Origin: Microcebus murinus
Taxonomy: Eukaryota > Chordata > Mammalia > Primates > Cheirogaleidae
DNA: 64,000 nt
Direction: 5' to 3'
Assembly (NCBI RefSeq): GCF_040939455.1
Contig: NC_134108.1
Span: 9,143,501 to 9,207,500, forward strand
This document shows positions 22,746 to 34,536 of the stretch, piece by piece (the first letter of the stretch is position 1; every line of letters starts with the position of its first letter). The notes beneath the pieces were generated by a model. It was not told where the DNA came from, made no database searches, and saw nothing but the letters and a program-made list of their open reading frames with translations. Position numbers and translations under genes: made by a program.

Positions 22746-23841
22746 CTGAAAGAAAAAACAGTCGATAACACACAATAGCCTTTGCATCAATGCCACATTT
22801 TAGGCCAGCTGGACCATGAGAGGCCCATCAAGAATGCGAATAATCTTTCCTCACTTAGTCACCAAAAGAAACTGAGGTACTTTTTCCTCAAGGAAAATAG
22901 GCATTTACCTCAAACTTGGAAACATCCCCAAACAGCAGGTTAGATTAGGGGGGAAAAAAAAGAGTAGAATTCCCTGGGAACAATAATCTTTTATTTGTAC
23001 CACATGGTCCTAAAAGGTCATCTCACACAAGCGAGCAGAGATCTTTTTCACACTCACGTGTAGGGCCCTAATGGGCGCGAGTTGAAAACGCTATGTGGTT
23101 CCCCTGACTGCCCGCTGACAGGCCGTGAGAAATCAGTCTCACCCTGTTGCCACAACAGTCTGTTCTGCTGATTCTAATATCCACATTGGCCAAATACAAA
23201 TAACTGTACTAACAAGCTCTCATCTCACGTGTCTCATCACCACCGGTTTCCTCAAGCTTTTGTCTGAGGTAACGGACCTGTTCTCAGACATTCAATTCAC
23301 GTATGGACAGAGGCTTATGTCAACATCTAAGGATTAAGAACGAAGAAGACCATGCTTATCAAGAAGCATTTTCCAACATTTTGCCTCCTGTTTTTATGTC
23401 TCCTCTCCACCTGCATTAAGTGCAGGCACATAATCCTGGACAAAACGTTGGACTTTGGGTCAGGGCAATTTCCTCCAAAACCTAAACTGAGACATAAGTG
23501 TAGCGGGGGGGTAGACGCAACCGCTCACCCCGAGTGACACCTGCTCACAAAACTGTTAAAGGGAACAGAAGGAACCTTCTCCTCAGGGCCAGAAATGGGT
23601 GTCACCTGGCCAGTTCTAGCGTCTAACTGACATGGTCAGAAAAGAAGAAGAGGACACAGGTTGCCGGTGGAGAAACCTGCGGAAGGGCACGCAGAAATGC
23701 CGCCGCCGCACGCCCTGCACTCCCAAGGCTCCCGTCTGGAGCGGGGTGCAGGGAGAAGGGGACCCCACACCCCTGCGCCCCTCTTCTCCTCCACCGCCAG
23801 GCTGCAACGAGCGCCCCCGTGCCCCGCAGCCCGGAACTCAC
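22746..23841. other. Intron 6, no recognised feature
   Basis: The intron spans 1096 nt between GTGAGT and TTTCAG splice sites. I saw no repeat family, RNA gene or alternative exon. Confidence 0.6.
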
Positions 23842-23944
23842 GTCTTCATTGGTCGTCTGGTTGGAGCTGATCAAGTAGGTGTGGAAGCCGGAGAGGCCAA
23901 CGATGGACCAGACGGAGAAGAAGCACACCACGGCCTCCAGCACG
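23842..23944 (-). CDS. ZDHHC14: ZDHHC14 exon 6: fourth membrane segment and TTxE motif
   Basis: This 103-nt exon follows the AC acceptor and ends at a GTGAGT donor. After the C completing a Ser codon it encodes [20 protein letters not shown], then [14 protein letters not shown]. The first part is the fourth transmembrane helix. TTNE is the TTxE motif of DHHC enzymes, which sits at the membrane-cytosol interface close to the active site. The exon ends cleanly after the Asp codon (phase 0). It lies in GC-rich DNA, and open frames on the opposite strand here are shadows. Confidence 0.97.
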
Positions 23945-23961
23945 GTGGCGCGAGTCAAGGA
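23945..23961 (-). promoter_or_regulatory. U12-type branch site and AC acceptor of intron 5
   Basis: In the transcript sense, TCCTTGAC at 23961-23954 matches the U12 branch-site consensus (TCCTTRAC). The likely branch adenosine, 23955, lies 10 nt before the last intron base, within the short spacing typical of this class. The intron ends in AC at 23946-23945. There is no AG just upstream of exon 6 and no classical polypyrimidine tract, which rules out an ordinary acceptor. The exon then starts with C followed by GTG CTG GAG. Confidence 0.94.
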
Positions 23962-25435
23962 GGCCAACGGGAGCGGGAGAGCGTCCCTCGGCCGCCCCAC
24001 ACGGGCGGGAGGGACCTCAGCCTTCTGCCCTGTCTCTAGCCTGGCACGGCTGCCCACTCTTCCTCCGGTTTTCTCTCTAACCAGAGGGCGACTCCTCAGG
24101 GCAGGGGTGTGTCGCCTCCCCCAGGGCCGAGCAGCGGCTGTGGCTTGTCACAACTGGGGGGCTCCCCGGTCACCACCCGTCCCCTTCCGACAGTGGACGC
24201 TGCCTCAGGGGCGGGGGTGTCTTTACTCAGGGGACCTCTTCCCAGCCCTCAGCCCATCCCTGACACAGAAGGCTGTCCTCAGCTGCCGGACAGGCAAGTG
24301 GGGGACAGGAATTCCCACGGGATGCCGAGCGAGGAGCCAGGAGCCCCCCAGACTGCCGCAGCCGAAGGAGACAAGCTCGGCGTCCTGCAGCACAGGAGAT
24401 CGACCAGCCACGAGGGTGGCAGTTTGAAAAGACCACAGAAGTTTTGTCTCACAGATGTTTACAAAATTCTATTTACAAGATACAGATGTTCCTCAGGAAA
24501 AAAAACTCCATCCATCGTGGGTCTGGGAGTTTAAACACACACCTTGCATCCGCTCTCAATAAGTTAATGACACGCAGGAGAAAGTGAACACTCAGGCTTC
24601 CCTGGTGCTTCCAAGGACAGAAGCCAGGCAGCGCATACCGTAACCCGTCCCCACTGATTTCCCCCAGGTTGGATGATTCATCTTTAGACCAGACTGCGGA
24701 GAACGCTACCCAGCGCAGTGTCACGGCTGAGTAATGCCATCGTCTGGGCACACGAAAGGGGAAGAAAGAATGGGCTCCCGTCTGTTGACTTTCACCGGCC
24801 TGTTTGTGGAGAAGCAGATGGCAGGGAGGAGCGGTAAGGGACAAGGAGGCTCGGGAAAGCAGACCCCTGCCCTGGGCTGCCACCAGCCTGGGCAACTCCC
24901 TTGCAATGCTCCCAGGGTTACCCTGGTGGGCAGGTGGCTGTGGTGGGAGCCTCAGGTGCACATGGGGACACATGGACGGTGGCCCATGTAGAAAGGTTGG
25001 TCTTGTCCTCAACTGCCTTCCTCCAGGTCAGGGCTTCCGGATGCCCCGTCCCTCCCCACATCCCAACCGGGGAGGGCACAGACAGGGCAGCGGCCACGTG
25101 GGAGTCCCGTCAGTCGCTGGTTTGAAAGGGAGGGTGAAGTGGATCCAGGGGAAGTGATGAGGTGACCAGTGGGAAGACAGAGTTGGGAAGACTGGGTGTT
25201 GACACTGGACAGGCTGGAAGGGAAGATAGGAGACAAGGGAGATCGAAGAGGAGGCGACACACGGAATGGAAGCAGGAAACGGTCATGGGTAATAAGAATG
25301 AAGAATGGAACCAAGGGATTTATTTACTGAATAACACATGAAGGAGCGAACTTCCATCTCAGAAATACTTTTGTGTCACCTGAGGTTTACAATCAAGGTA
25401 GAATGATGGGGAAGTGAAAATATACACGACATTCA
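23962..25435. other. 3' part of the U12 intron, GC-rich near exon 6
   Basis: Moderately GC-rich DNA (to about 24400), then purine-rich DNA (25100-25320). No repeat or RNA gene was recognised. Open frames on either strand lack known domains. Confidence 0.5.
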
Positions 25436-25439
25436 CACA

Positions 25440-25560
25440 TATCAAATGTAAAAACTGGCATGTGTCAGACTTCCCACTGTACAATATACCCACATGTAAT
25501 AAAACGTAATAAAACTCCACATGTACCCCCTAAGTCTATTGAAATAAAAGAAAGAAAAAT
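25440..25560 (+). mobile_element. L1 3' tail fragment
   Basis: CTGTACAATATACCCACATG, then CACATGTACCCCCTAAGTCT and AAATAAAAGAAAG match the terminal part of primate/mammalian L1 3' ends. A short (AAAAT)n run at about 25687-25704 lies nearby. Confidence 0.6.
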
Positions 25561-26064
25561 TGTTGGGTTGGAATGCTCTTTACATGTCTTGACCAACCTT
25601 GTTCATTGCTTTAATTATTTCAATCTTCTCTATTCTCATTGATTATTTCTGTCTGCTTGATCTATCAATAAGTAAAAGAAGTGTGTTAAAATAAAATAAA
25701 ATAAATCTGGCATGTGAGAGTGGACGAGAATCCAGGATCTAAAGCAGCTCCTGCCTGTGTTCTGGCCACTGCACCTTTTGCAATGCCACCTGCACCCATC
25801 ATCTCTGCCAGGAGGCGTCGTGACCAGCGGATGTGGATTTATAAAGGCTTATAGCAACAATTTCTAAAGCAATATCTCATGTGCTTTAGAAACAAAATAG
25901 CAGAATTCAGTCCCACTGTTTGCTTGCAGCTGTGTCCCAATGACATGAAGCCATGGCAGGACGCAAGATGCAGCCCACTCACACCCGCCCCCGGGGCCCA
26001 GCGGACACTGCCCCACAGCACGTCTTAAGGAATCACCATTCATGACAACAGCGAGCATCACTGG

Positions 26065-26260
26065 CAACGTGTCAGGTACTGCTCCAAAGGCTTCCGTGAA
26101 GTAACTCAGTCTTCAGAGCAGCCCAGGGAGGAGTGGGGCTCCCAGTTAACAGGCAGGGAAACTGAGGCAGAAGGCAGTAAAGCAATTTGCTTGGAAAATA
26201 GCAGCAGAGCTAGGAGTTGAATGCTGGAAGCCTGCTCTGCCAGGATGACAGAAGAGTCCT
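26065..26260 (-). mobile_element. MIR SINE
   Basis: Reverse-complement MIR: GAAGTAACTCAGTCTTCAGA, GGCAGGGAAACTGAGGCAGA and AGCAGAGCTAGGAGTTGAA. Confidence 0.75.
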
Positions 26261-27174
26261 GGGCTGACCCCTTTCCTAATCCTTGCTGAGGGACAGGGGG
26301 CCCGAGGCTGGCCCTGACCTCTGCCAGGGGAGATGGGACGCTCCTTGTCAGGGATTCGTGAAGCCAAAGGCAGCCGAAGTCAGTTCCCTTCCAATCCACT
26401 CAGACCGAGATGCAAGTATCCAAACACACATTTCCTCACTGCCCCAACAGCTAGACGTTGAAAATAAGATCAAGAAATATAAATTTCCCTTAAATGTATT
26501 AAAACTCATTTGCTGATTTTTTTGGAAAGAAAAATGAGAAAAAAACAATGCAGCTCTACTGGGAGTCACTTTAATGAGGAGCTGGACTTTGGTCTACTGC
26601 ACCGGGGCTGGGTTTCAAATTATAGCAGTGACTGTCACCAGCCTCTGTCCCCCACCCCCACGCTTCCACTAAGACAGCGAGCCCCCTTTGTGGCCAGGGC
26701 GACGGCTTCAAATTCCCCGTAACCCCTAGCCCAAGAGGTTGCACCCTGAGGTACCCACTGTTTTATGGAACTGAAAAAGACTGAAAAGAGCTGCTCTGCG
26801 GAGCCCCTCCCTTGAGTTTCCGCTTAATCACAGAGGTGCCCATCGCTGCCTTTCTCCCCCCTGCCCGCACAGGGCGCAGGAGGGGCTGGGGAAGGACCAG
26901 CTCCCTGCCCTAAGGGAGTGGGCTCTGTCTGCCCCAGAGGGTAAGCAAGGGGAGAAGGCTGTGCAGGACGTGGAAATACCGCCCAGCAGAACGGTCAGGA
27001 CACCTCGGCGTTTAGGGAATCCTAGAAGGTGGCAGATCACGGAACCACATCTCACAGGTCTTTAACCTTTTCAAGTTCCCACTCTTTTCTCAGGAAACAA
27101 CACACATGAACACAATTTTTAAAAATAATTTTAGGAGTTCTTAAAACTCCCCTGAAATCCCTCCATGGATATGC

Positions 27175-27310
27175 ACTGATTTATTCTAATCTCTTCATTT
27201 TTCAGATAGGAAGCCAAGGCCCGGAGAGGCCAAGCCACTTATAAGAGCTCACACAGCAATACATGTTGGAACAGAACTGGAACCTGGTCTCCAGACTAGG
27301 ACCCTTCCTG
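27175..27310 (-). mobile_element. MIR SINE fragment
   Basis: CTTCATTTTTCAGATAGGAA, AAGGCCCGGAGAGGCCAAG and CAGAACTGGAACCTGGTCTC follow the reverse-complement MIR core. Confidence 0.65.
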
Positions 27311-28284
27311 AAGCCCCAAGGGATGGCAGTGTCACAGGGCACTCTGCAGGCCTCAGTGCTCATGATGGCAGGCTGAGACAGCCTGTGACTCCGAACCCTG
27401 TCTTCAGCCCATGGCCTCAGAGCCACCCAGTGAGAAAAACCCGTCTGTCAATACGTCGTAACCCATCTTCTCCCCACCTTCCAGCAATCGGGCTGGTGAT
27501 GCCGGCATCGTGTGTCAAGTGCCAAATTCAGATAACATCTTATTTTAAAAAGTCTGTGCGTTTGTGTACGCGTCGTTTTCTGTTGGTTTGCTTATTAACC
27601 AGAATTCCAGAAAGGCCGGGGACTGTGGAAGTCCAGGGCTCTGAGGGGGTCCCTCTCCTCCCCACGCCTGTGGCTGATGAGGCCCTGGGCACCCCCTCTT
27701 GGGTGCAGATGTGTGCCCCAGAGTCCGCCTGCGTCGGACTCTGCTTCAGGCCCTCTGACTTGGGAGAGAACCAGGCATGAAGCGTTCTGATGTTTAGAAT
27801 GTAAGAAAAATATATGTTGTTTGCAATTATTTTTTCCCTAAAAATCACAGTAAAATAGGCAATGCTCACTTATAGGGAGAGTTTTGCTGGAAGAGCAGAG
27901 AGCAGCGATACTTTCCTTTGTTCTCCAGGTAAAGTGCCTCACATCAGCATTTAATGCTTGCAGATATGTAGGGTCAGGAACTTGTCAGCATATTCGCCTT
28001 GTCAGCCAGACGTCCCTGTAATCCTTAGACAGAGACGGCCGGCTGTGCCCTGTCTCCTGAGTGCCCGTCGCTGCGTCTGGGCTGGGGGCTGTGGACTTCC
28101 TGGCGACTTGCATGACAGGCCCTTTCAAAGTGGACAGGCTCTGAGACCCTTCAGGCTGGACCATCTGACCATCACCTTTCAACTTCTCACATCCCAATCT
28201 CTCTCGCACACTTCGACACAGGCGATAACGGCGTGTGGTTGCCCCAGATCAGGCCAGGAAGTCACTAGAATTCCAACTACCATT

Positions 28285-29660
28285 TTCAAAATGGAATTGG
28301 ACCAACTGACTCTCAAATTCATCTAGCAGACAAAATGTTTAAGAACAGGTAAGAAATTCTGAAAAAGAGCCATCATGGGGGTGGGGCAGGAGAAGACTTT
28401 TCTAATAAACAAAACGAATTGCGACTTGGGCTTGCACACGCTTGTGTCTGAAAATTTTCTCAGTCATAATTTCAAACATGATAAATAGCTAATCTACCTA
28501 TATATTTATTACTACAAAATAGACATAAATAAAAAGCTCTTTGGGGTCCTTAATAATTTTTCAATGTGTAACAGAGTCCTGAGAACAGAAAGTTTGAGAA
28601 CTGCAGGAAGGGAACAGTAAGCGGTTGCTGAGTGTGGTGGCTCACGCCTGCACTCTAGGAGGCTGAGGCGGGAGGATCATTTGAGGGCAAGAGTTTGAGA
28701 ATAGTAAGTGGTGTTGGGATGCTTCACTAAACATTTGGATAAAATAAAGTTGGAACTTCCACCCCATTTGGCCCTTCTAATTGAATTCACACCACATACA
28801 CCAACTTATAAGATGTATTACTGTGCCAAACATAAGAAACAAGATATAAAGATAAAGGAGGAAAACCAAGGAAGTATTCATATAATTGTGGGGTGAGCAT
28901 ATAAGGTACAAACCTAGGAGCCATATAGTATAAGATTTTATATTGTGTCTACTAATGAATTAGACATTCATGTATAAAAAAGTAGAGTTAAAAGGTAAGT
29001 GACAGACTGGGAGAGATATTGGTAAAGGATATTTAAAAGATTATTATTGAGAATACATAAAGAACTCCATATTAATAGAAAAAGGACAAACAACCCAATT
29101 GATAAATGAATGGATAAAGGGTCTGGACTGGCACTTTGTGATAAGAAAAAAAAAGGCAAACAAACATGAAAAGATATACAACCTGATTATTAGCCAGAAA
29201 ATAGAAATTAAAACAAAAAGATTTGTTTCTTCCTATCAAATTGGCAAAAAAAAAAAAGACAAGGCTGATAATACCCAGTGTCGTAAAAGTGTGGGGACCC
29301 GGGAGTGTAAATTGGTGCAGTCTCTTTAGAGGACCATTTGACATGTCTATTAATATTCTATATATGTTTAACTTTCAACGCAGAGATTCCACATCTAGTT
29401 GTTAGTCCTGGAGAAATACTAACATTCATGCACGGAGAGACATACAAGAAAATTCACTAGCTCATTTTTTGAGCAGTAAAAAAAAAAAGAAGAACTCTAA
29501 ATATCCATCAATAAAATAAACTATGGCTCATCTACACTCTGGAATTCTATAAAGTAGTATAAAAAAGGAATGAGGTAGATCTATATATTGTCACAAAAAA
29601 TGTCTCCAGGAAGTATTTAAAAATCGAATTTTAGGACAATGCACAGAGGAGGGTACTTTA
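28285..29660 (+). mobile_element. Old L1 (L1M type) 3' portion, fragmented
   Basis: Plus-orientation L1 remnants: ACTCTCAAATTCATCTAGCA near 28300, AAATAAAGTTGGAACTTCCA near 28743, AGAACTCCATATTAATAGAA, GACAAACAACCCAATTGATA then AATGAATGGATAAAGGGTCT, and ATATCCATCAATAAAATAAA. It is degraded and not coding, and an Alu fragment lies within it. Confidence 0.8.
28623..28705 (+). mobile_element. Alu left-monomer fragment
   Basis: TGGTGGCTCACGCCTGCACT then AGGAGGCTGAGGCGGGAGGA is the 5' part of an Alu left monomer, sitting inside L1 sequence. Confidence 0.8.
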
Positions 29661-29814
29661 CAAGTACAAGCAGTTCCAGACACTACACTGGTACAGGCCC
29701 ACGCACGCACACGACGGTCACACTCTGGAAGGACACGCAAGAACTGACAAAGATCCCTACAGAATAAGAGGGAGGAAGAGTCAAGAGCAACACTTCCTTT
29801 TTTGCTCTTTTTAA

Positions 29815-29965
29815 AAATTTTTTTTTGAGACAAGGTCTTACTCTGTCACCTGGGCTGGAGTGCAGTGGCTTCATCATCGCTCACTGCAGCCTCAAACTCC
29901 TGGGCTCAAGTGATCCTCCTGCTTCAGCCTCCTGAGCAGCTGGGACTACAGACGTGCGCTTAGAG
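29815..29965 (-). mobile_element. Alu monomer fragment
   Basis: Minus-orientation monomer: TTGAGACAAGGTCTTACTCT, CTCAAACTCCTGGGCTCAAG, TGAGCAGCTGGGACTACAGA. It stops after about 150 bp, so it is either a free monomer or a truncated dimer. Confidence 0.85.
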
Positions 29966-30959
29966 GTCTTGAGTTTAGCGCTTCTCTAATGCTAGTCTCG
30001 CCCTCCACACGGACGAGCAGGACCCATCCTGCTTGGAGCAGCCGGCACTGATTGCCGCTGCTTGCCCGGGCCAGGCCGTTCCTGGGCAGCCCCAGCGGTC
30101 AGCACTGTCTTCCTCAGTGAGCTGCGGGCTGCACCTCGCCAGCTCCCGCCGGCCAGCCCCAGGCCACACAGGTGTCCCGAGGAAAGGCCGGCATCCAAAG
30201 CACTCCACAGGCACGGTGACGGGATCCGGCCTTGCTTAGCACCTTGCCCGCTATTAACCAGAACTAACGTTTTTTCAAAAACACGTAAGTCAGCAGCACC
30301 TAAAGCATACTTGTTCTTCTGAAACACAAACTTAGCATAAACGGCCAGGGCGTGACACTTCTCACTAGACCCACTGAAGGAGGAATTCTCCAAAGCATGG
30401 ATTTCAAACAGAAGACACCTGCAGGGGCAGACAGCCCGTAGGCAATCACACCATACATTAGGGGAGGGGCGTTACGGCACACAGAAGAAATTTATACATG
30501 CTTTCTCATTGCACAACCCCGCACCTGGTTTTGAGCATGATTGTGGCTGATGTTCCTGAAACTGGCCACTGCTTCCGAAAAGCATTCCAAAAATGCAAGC
30601 TGAGGGCGCAGCCCAGACGACTGCCCTCTTCCCACCTGGACCCCAGCGCTGCTGTCAGATCCTGCCCGAGCCCTGCTCGGCCCTCGCTTCTCTCCCGGAG
30701 AGAAATGGGTGGTTCTTTCAGAGCATCTTTCATTGGGCTTCAGCTTTCGGCCACCTTTTTCCAGGCAGGGGCCCAGCATGACAGCAAGGGAGGCCCTGCT
30801 GAGCCAGGGAGGACCGAGCAGCGGGAGCACAGCTGTGACAATCAGCTGCCCTGTGAGCTGCTGGGAAGGTGGCTCGTTCATCCAGGGCCTCAGGGGACGT
30901 CCTAGTCACATTTTCCACCTGCATTCTGCAGAGGAGACAGGTAATATCTACATCTAGAC

Positions 30960-30975
30960 CTGTCTGTACAGACAG
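30960..30975. repeat. 16-bp perfect palindrome
   Basis: CTGTCTGTACAGACAG equals its own reverse complement. It opens a simple-sequence region rich in TATA, ACAC and GTGT steps. Confidence 0.85.
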
Positions 30976-31074
30976 AGATGCACACACATATATAAGGATA
31001 TCTAGACACACGTGTGTATGTGTGAGGGGTTAAAAACATATACACACGTGTGAGGGATTTAGAAATACACACAC

Positions 31075-31158
31075 GATGAGTTGCAGTCTGCTATATCTAC
31101 CTTCCTTTTCCTTATAGATGAGTCGCAGTCTGCTATATCTACCCTCCTTTTGCTTTTC
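31075..31158 (+). repeat. Two tandem copies of a 42-bp unit
   Basis: GATGAGTTGCAGTCTGCTAT at 31075 recurs as GATGAGTCGCAGTCTGCTAT at 31117, and similarity continues through the TCTACC(T/C)TCCTTTT part of the unit. Divergence is a few bases per copy. Confidence 0.85.
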
Positions 31159-31162
31159 TGCC

Positions 31163-31263
31163 CTTTCTGTTAATCTAGGAAATAAAAATTGATGGATTGA
31201 AAAAATACACATGTGTGTATATATTTTAATCCATCAATTTCTATTTCCTAGATTAACAGAAAG
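31163..31263. repeat. Inverted repeat with 36-bp arms (hairpin)
   Basis: Arm 31163-31198 is the reverse complement of 31228-31263 at 35 of 36 positions. The 29-base spacer is itself largely self-complementary around ACACATGTGTGT, so almost the full 101 bp can fold as one hairpin. Confidence 0.93.
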
Positions 31264-31384
31264 GTAGACTTGGAAGTGACCTGGGCTGCTAGTGAGCTTC
31301 CTGGACAGGTGTAGACAGAAATTCTCTCCAATCCACCTGCACTTGAGGCCTGATTCTTGGGGTCCCTCCCACCTGAAGGCCTGG

Positions 31385-31770
31385 GGTAGGCAGAATGATG
31401 CCCCCCTTCCCCACAAAAGGTGTCCACAGCCTCATTCCCCACTCCTGTGAATATGCTACCTCACACGACACAGGGAACTTGCAGGTGTGGTGAAGATTCT
31501 GGACCATGAGAAGGGGAGATTGTCCAGAATGATCAGGGTGGGGCCAATCTTTAACAGCAAAGCAATCCAGCAGCTGAGCTTAGAGGCACAGGCTGGGAGA
31601 AGAGGGAGAGACTCAGGGCATGAGAGCAACTTGGCCCCCGTTCTGGCCCTGAGGATGGAGGGGGCCCAGGACAGGGACCTTCTAGAGGCCTCTAGAAGCT
31701 GAGCACAGCCCTGCCCATAGCTGGCAAGGAAGCTGGGACCTCACTCCTACACACCTTGAATCTAGTCAAT
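31385..31770 (+). mobile_element. Unassigned mammalian interspersed repeat (MER type)
   Basis: Recalled family pattern: GGCAGAATGATGCC, GTCCACAGCCTCATTCCC, CCTGTGAATATGCTACCTCA, GAAGCTGAGC. The same family appears in opposite orientation near 57870-58400. Confidence 0.55.
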
Positions 31771-34527
31771 TACCCAACTGAGCCTGGCAGAGGACAGTCC
31801 CCCAGAACCTTTGGGTGAGGGCCCAGGCAATGGCACCTCGGTTTCGGGCCGTGGGGCTGGAGCAGGGGAGGAGCGGAGCCCTCTGGGCTTCCCTGCGCGC
31901 ACACACAGAACTGTGCGCAGCAAATTTCCGCTGCTTTATGCTGCAAGCTCCAGCTGTTTGTCCCAGCGGCAACAGGAAGCTAACACCTGGAGAGGCGTGG
32001 CCTGGAGGTGTGGGTGTCCTGAGGAGCCTCCCAGGCCCTCAGGCTGCTGGTGGCTGCCCAGCTCCCAGGAGGAGGAGCTGCCTGGGTGACACCAGCAAGG
32101 GCAACCCCTGGCGGTGGGCATGTGACAACGCTGTTTGGAAAGGCAGTGGCAGAGAGTCTTGGGGAAAACTCTTTAACTGAGAATAACTTTTAGGGGGAAA
32201 ACAAAAGTTTGCCTTGGACTGAATAAATTAGAGCCTGTCTCCTCTTTCCTCCCTCGCCACACTCCCTCCCGCTGCTGGTGCCCTGCGCAGTCCGCTGTGG
32301 CCGCTCGCTCTTCCCGTCCCTCGTGGGAACACAGAGCTCAGGACTTCGCAAGCACAGCCAACCTCAACAACCAGCAGGCATGTTGGGTTCTGAAAGAAGG
32401 TTCTGGCAGAGCCCACCCATCACGTCCATCGCCATGAAAAGAAGCCTCTTTGCAATCCTCCGGCCAGGCCTGGCAGCTGTGTTTGGAGTTGAGTCTCCCT
32501 CACGTATTCTGAATGGCCGCCGTCCTCAGCTTTTCGCTGTCCAGTAGAAAGCGGTTTACGGTTGCAGGTCAAAACACTGAGAGGCAAAAGGGTTTAAAAA
32601 CGGCCCGGGACCGCATAATTAATCGCAGCGGAGCAGGCATCAGAAGACTTTCACCCCAGCCCTTCCCTGAGATCCTGCCGGGATTCCGATGGGATAAGAG
32701 CCAACAGCTGGCAGGTGTGTCGGGAGGTGTGACGAAGACGGGGCCACTACACACGGCTCCTCCGTGCTCCCCCGAAAGGTGGCGCCCGGGAGACACACAG
32801 AGCAGCGGATCGGCCATGGGCTGGGACACGAGACAGCTGAAACAACCCAGGCCTGGAGGTCAGCCTTCCTCAGCAGGGAGGCGGCGGCCTGTCTCGGGCG
32901 TCTGTGTCTGAAACGCGGGCGGGCGGGCCGCACACGGTCTCGGGGAGGCACAGATGCCAGGGCAGGGGAGGCGGCGGCGGCTGAGGCTGCCACATCCTTG
33001 AGGCTTTGCTCCAGCTGGCAGCTCAGACCCCCATTCCAGTTCTGAGGCGCATTTATAAAACTTAATATGACCAGCATGTTTTCGTGATGCAATCGATTCC
33101 CTGAAAGACTCAGACAAGCCTTTTTCTTCAGGAAAGAGGCAAGGCTTGGCTATGAGATACGCTGAAACAACACTCCCTGAAAACAGGAGGGCACAGAGTG
33201 ATGGCAGTGGTGGATGTCCTGCCTGGTAGGGTTGGGGAGAGGGAGGGAGAAGGACGTTGCTCACCGGACCTGTCCTTAGAACACAGGTGTTGCAGATTTC
33301 ATTGCCTGGGCCCCCTGTCCTTCCAGCCAACTTCTAGCCAACTCTTGCTTCGCATGTTATTAGTAAAAGACAGGACATACCTGCCGAATTTATTCTCCAA
33401 GTCCCCTTTGTACATCTTTCATATGTTCCAGGCCCTTCCACAGCACAGATTTGAATTAAAAAGATATTAGTTGGCTACAGAATTTGGACCTGAAACCAAC
33501 ATCCTCTGCTGCCCATAAACACAGTGGCACCAGAAGAGAGACACTGTCTGCAACGTAAATGTAGGTACATAGGACGACACTGTTCTTAGATCTTTCTAAA
33601 CACCACCCTCCATACACACAAGCCAGTTGTTCTTAGGGATACAGGCTGGTTTACTTTAAGAGATGCATGATGTGTATATCATATTAAAGCTCTTTGTTCT
33701 TTAAGAACTCTCTACCACAAGATGAAAATTACTCCCGACAGTAGTGGGGAGTTTGAGTCCAGCCCACCTGGCTATATGACGAAGAAAGAGAAGTGGGCCC
33801 CCTAAGAGGCAGGTCCGTGGGTCCCACTGACCAGTGTGAAACCAGGGGGCCCGGGCGGGGTGGGGGAGCCCATTCAAGCACTTAATGGGTGAACACTTTT
33901 CTTCCAGATTAAAAATGCTATGACACTGGCCCATATATACTGTTTGGGAGGATGGAAAATCATCCTCATTAATCCAAATGACTTGAGACGGACTATCTTT
34001 AATCCATTCGGGATGATAAAACGGTGTTCTGTTCCTGGCAGTAATACAGGTTACCCGTGCTTGGCAAAAAAAGGCCGAACCCAACCTGGGACGGAGGCTG
34101 TTCAGTGGGGCTGAGGATTCTCACCTGGTGACTGCACACCGGGCTGTGGACCTACACACGGCGTCCATCAATGCTCCGTATGGACCGCCTGCCAAAGTGA
34201 GCTCAGGTGGAGTTCACAACCCTACTTCTCTCCAAACCAACCTGATCGAACACGATCCATGCTGGTTTCTGGGCTGGGCGAGGACTCCTACCTGGCTTCC
34301 TAGCTAAGAAGCACTTCCACTTAGACACGGCTGAGTCCCCTAGAGACTCAAGTATTCAGACGCTGCTACTCATGCAAGTGAATAGGAGGGCGTTCTTTGG
34401 ATGCTTTACAGAACAGAAAAGAATAAGATTCATGAGAAGAGAGGCCGAGGCAACAGATGAGGAGGTGAGAGTGTAGAAGGTCAGCCAGGTACTCAACACG
34501 TTGGCACTGTGAAAACAGGACCACCAG
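31771..34527. other. Intron 5 sequence; CpG-rich block 32760-33010
   Basis: No repeat, exon or RNA gene was recognised. A block at about 32760-33010 is CpG-rich, with GCGGGCGGGCGGGCC at its centre. It might be a regulatory element, but nothing in the sequence proves it. Confidence 0.45.
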
Positions 34528-34536
34528 AAAGGATAT
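34528..34536 (-). promoter_or_regulatory. U12-type 5' splice site (AT-AC class) of intron 5
   Basis: The first nine intron bases read ATATCCTTT in the transcript sense, an exact match to the donor consensus of AT-AC introns removed by the minor spliceosome (U11/U12). No GT dinucleotide at this exon end would preserve the reading frame into exon 6. The exon end is fixed independently by the protein match on both sides. Confidence 0.95.

Noticed and set aside
23842..23960. A GT-AG solution for intron 5
   Set aside because: The only nearby AG dinucleotides upstream of exon 6 lie about 48 nt away and would add residues with no counterpart in ZDHHC14. On the donor side no GT follows exon 5 in a position that keeps the frame. 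The U12 solution explains both ends exactly.
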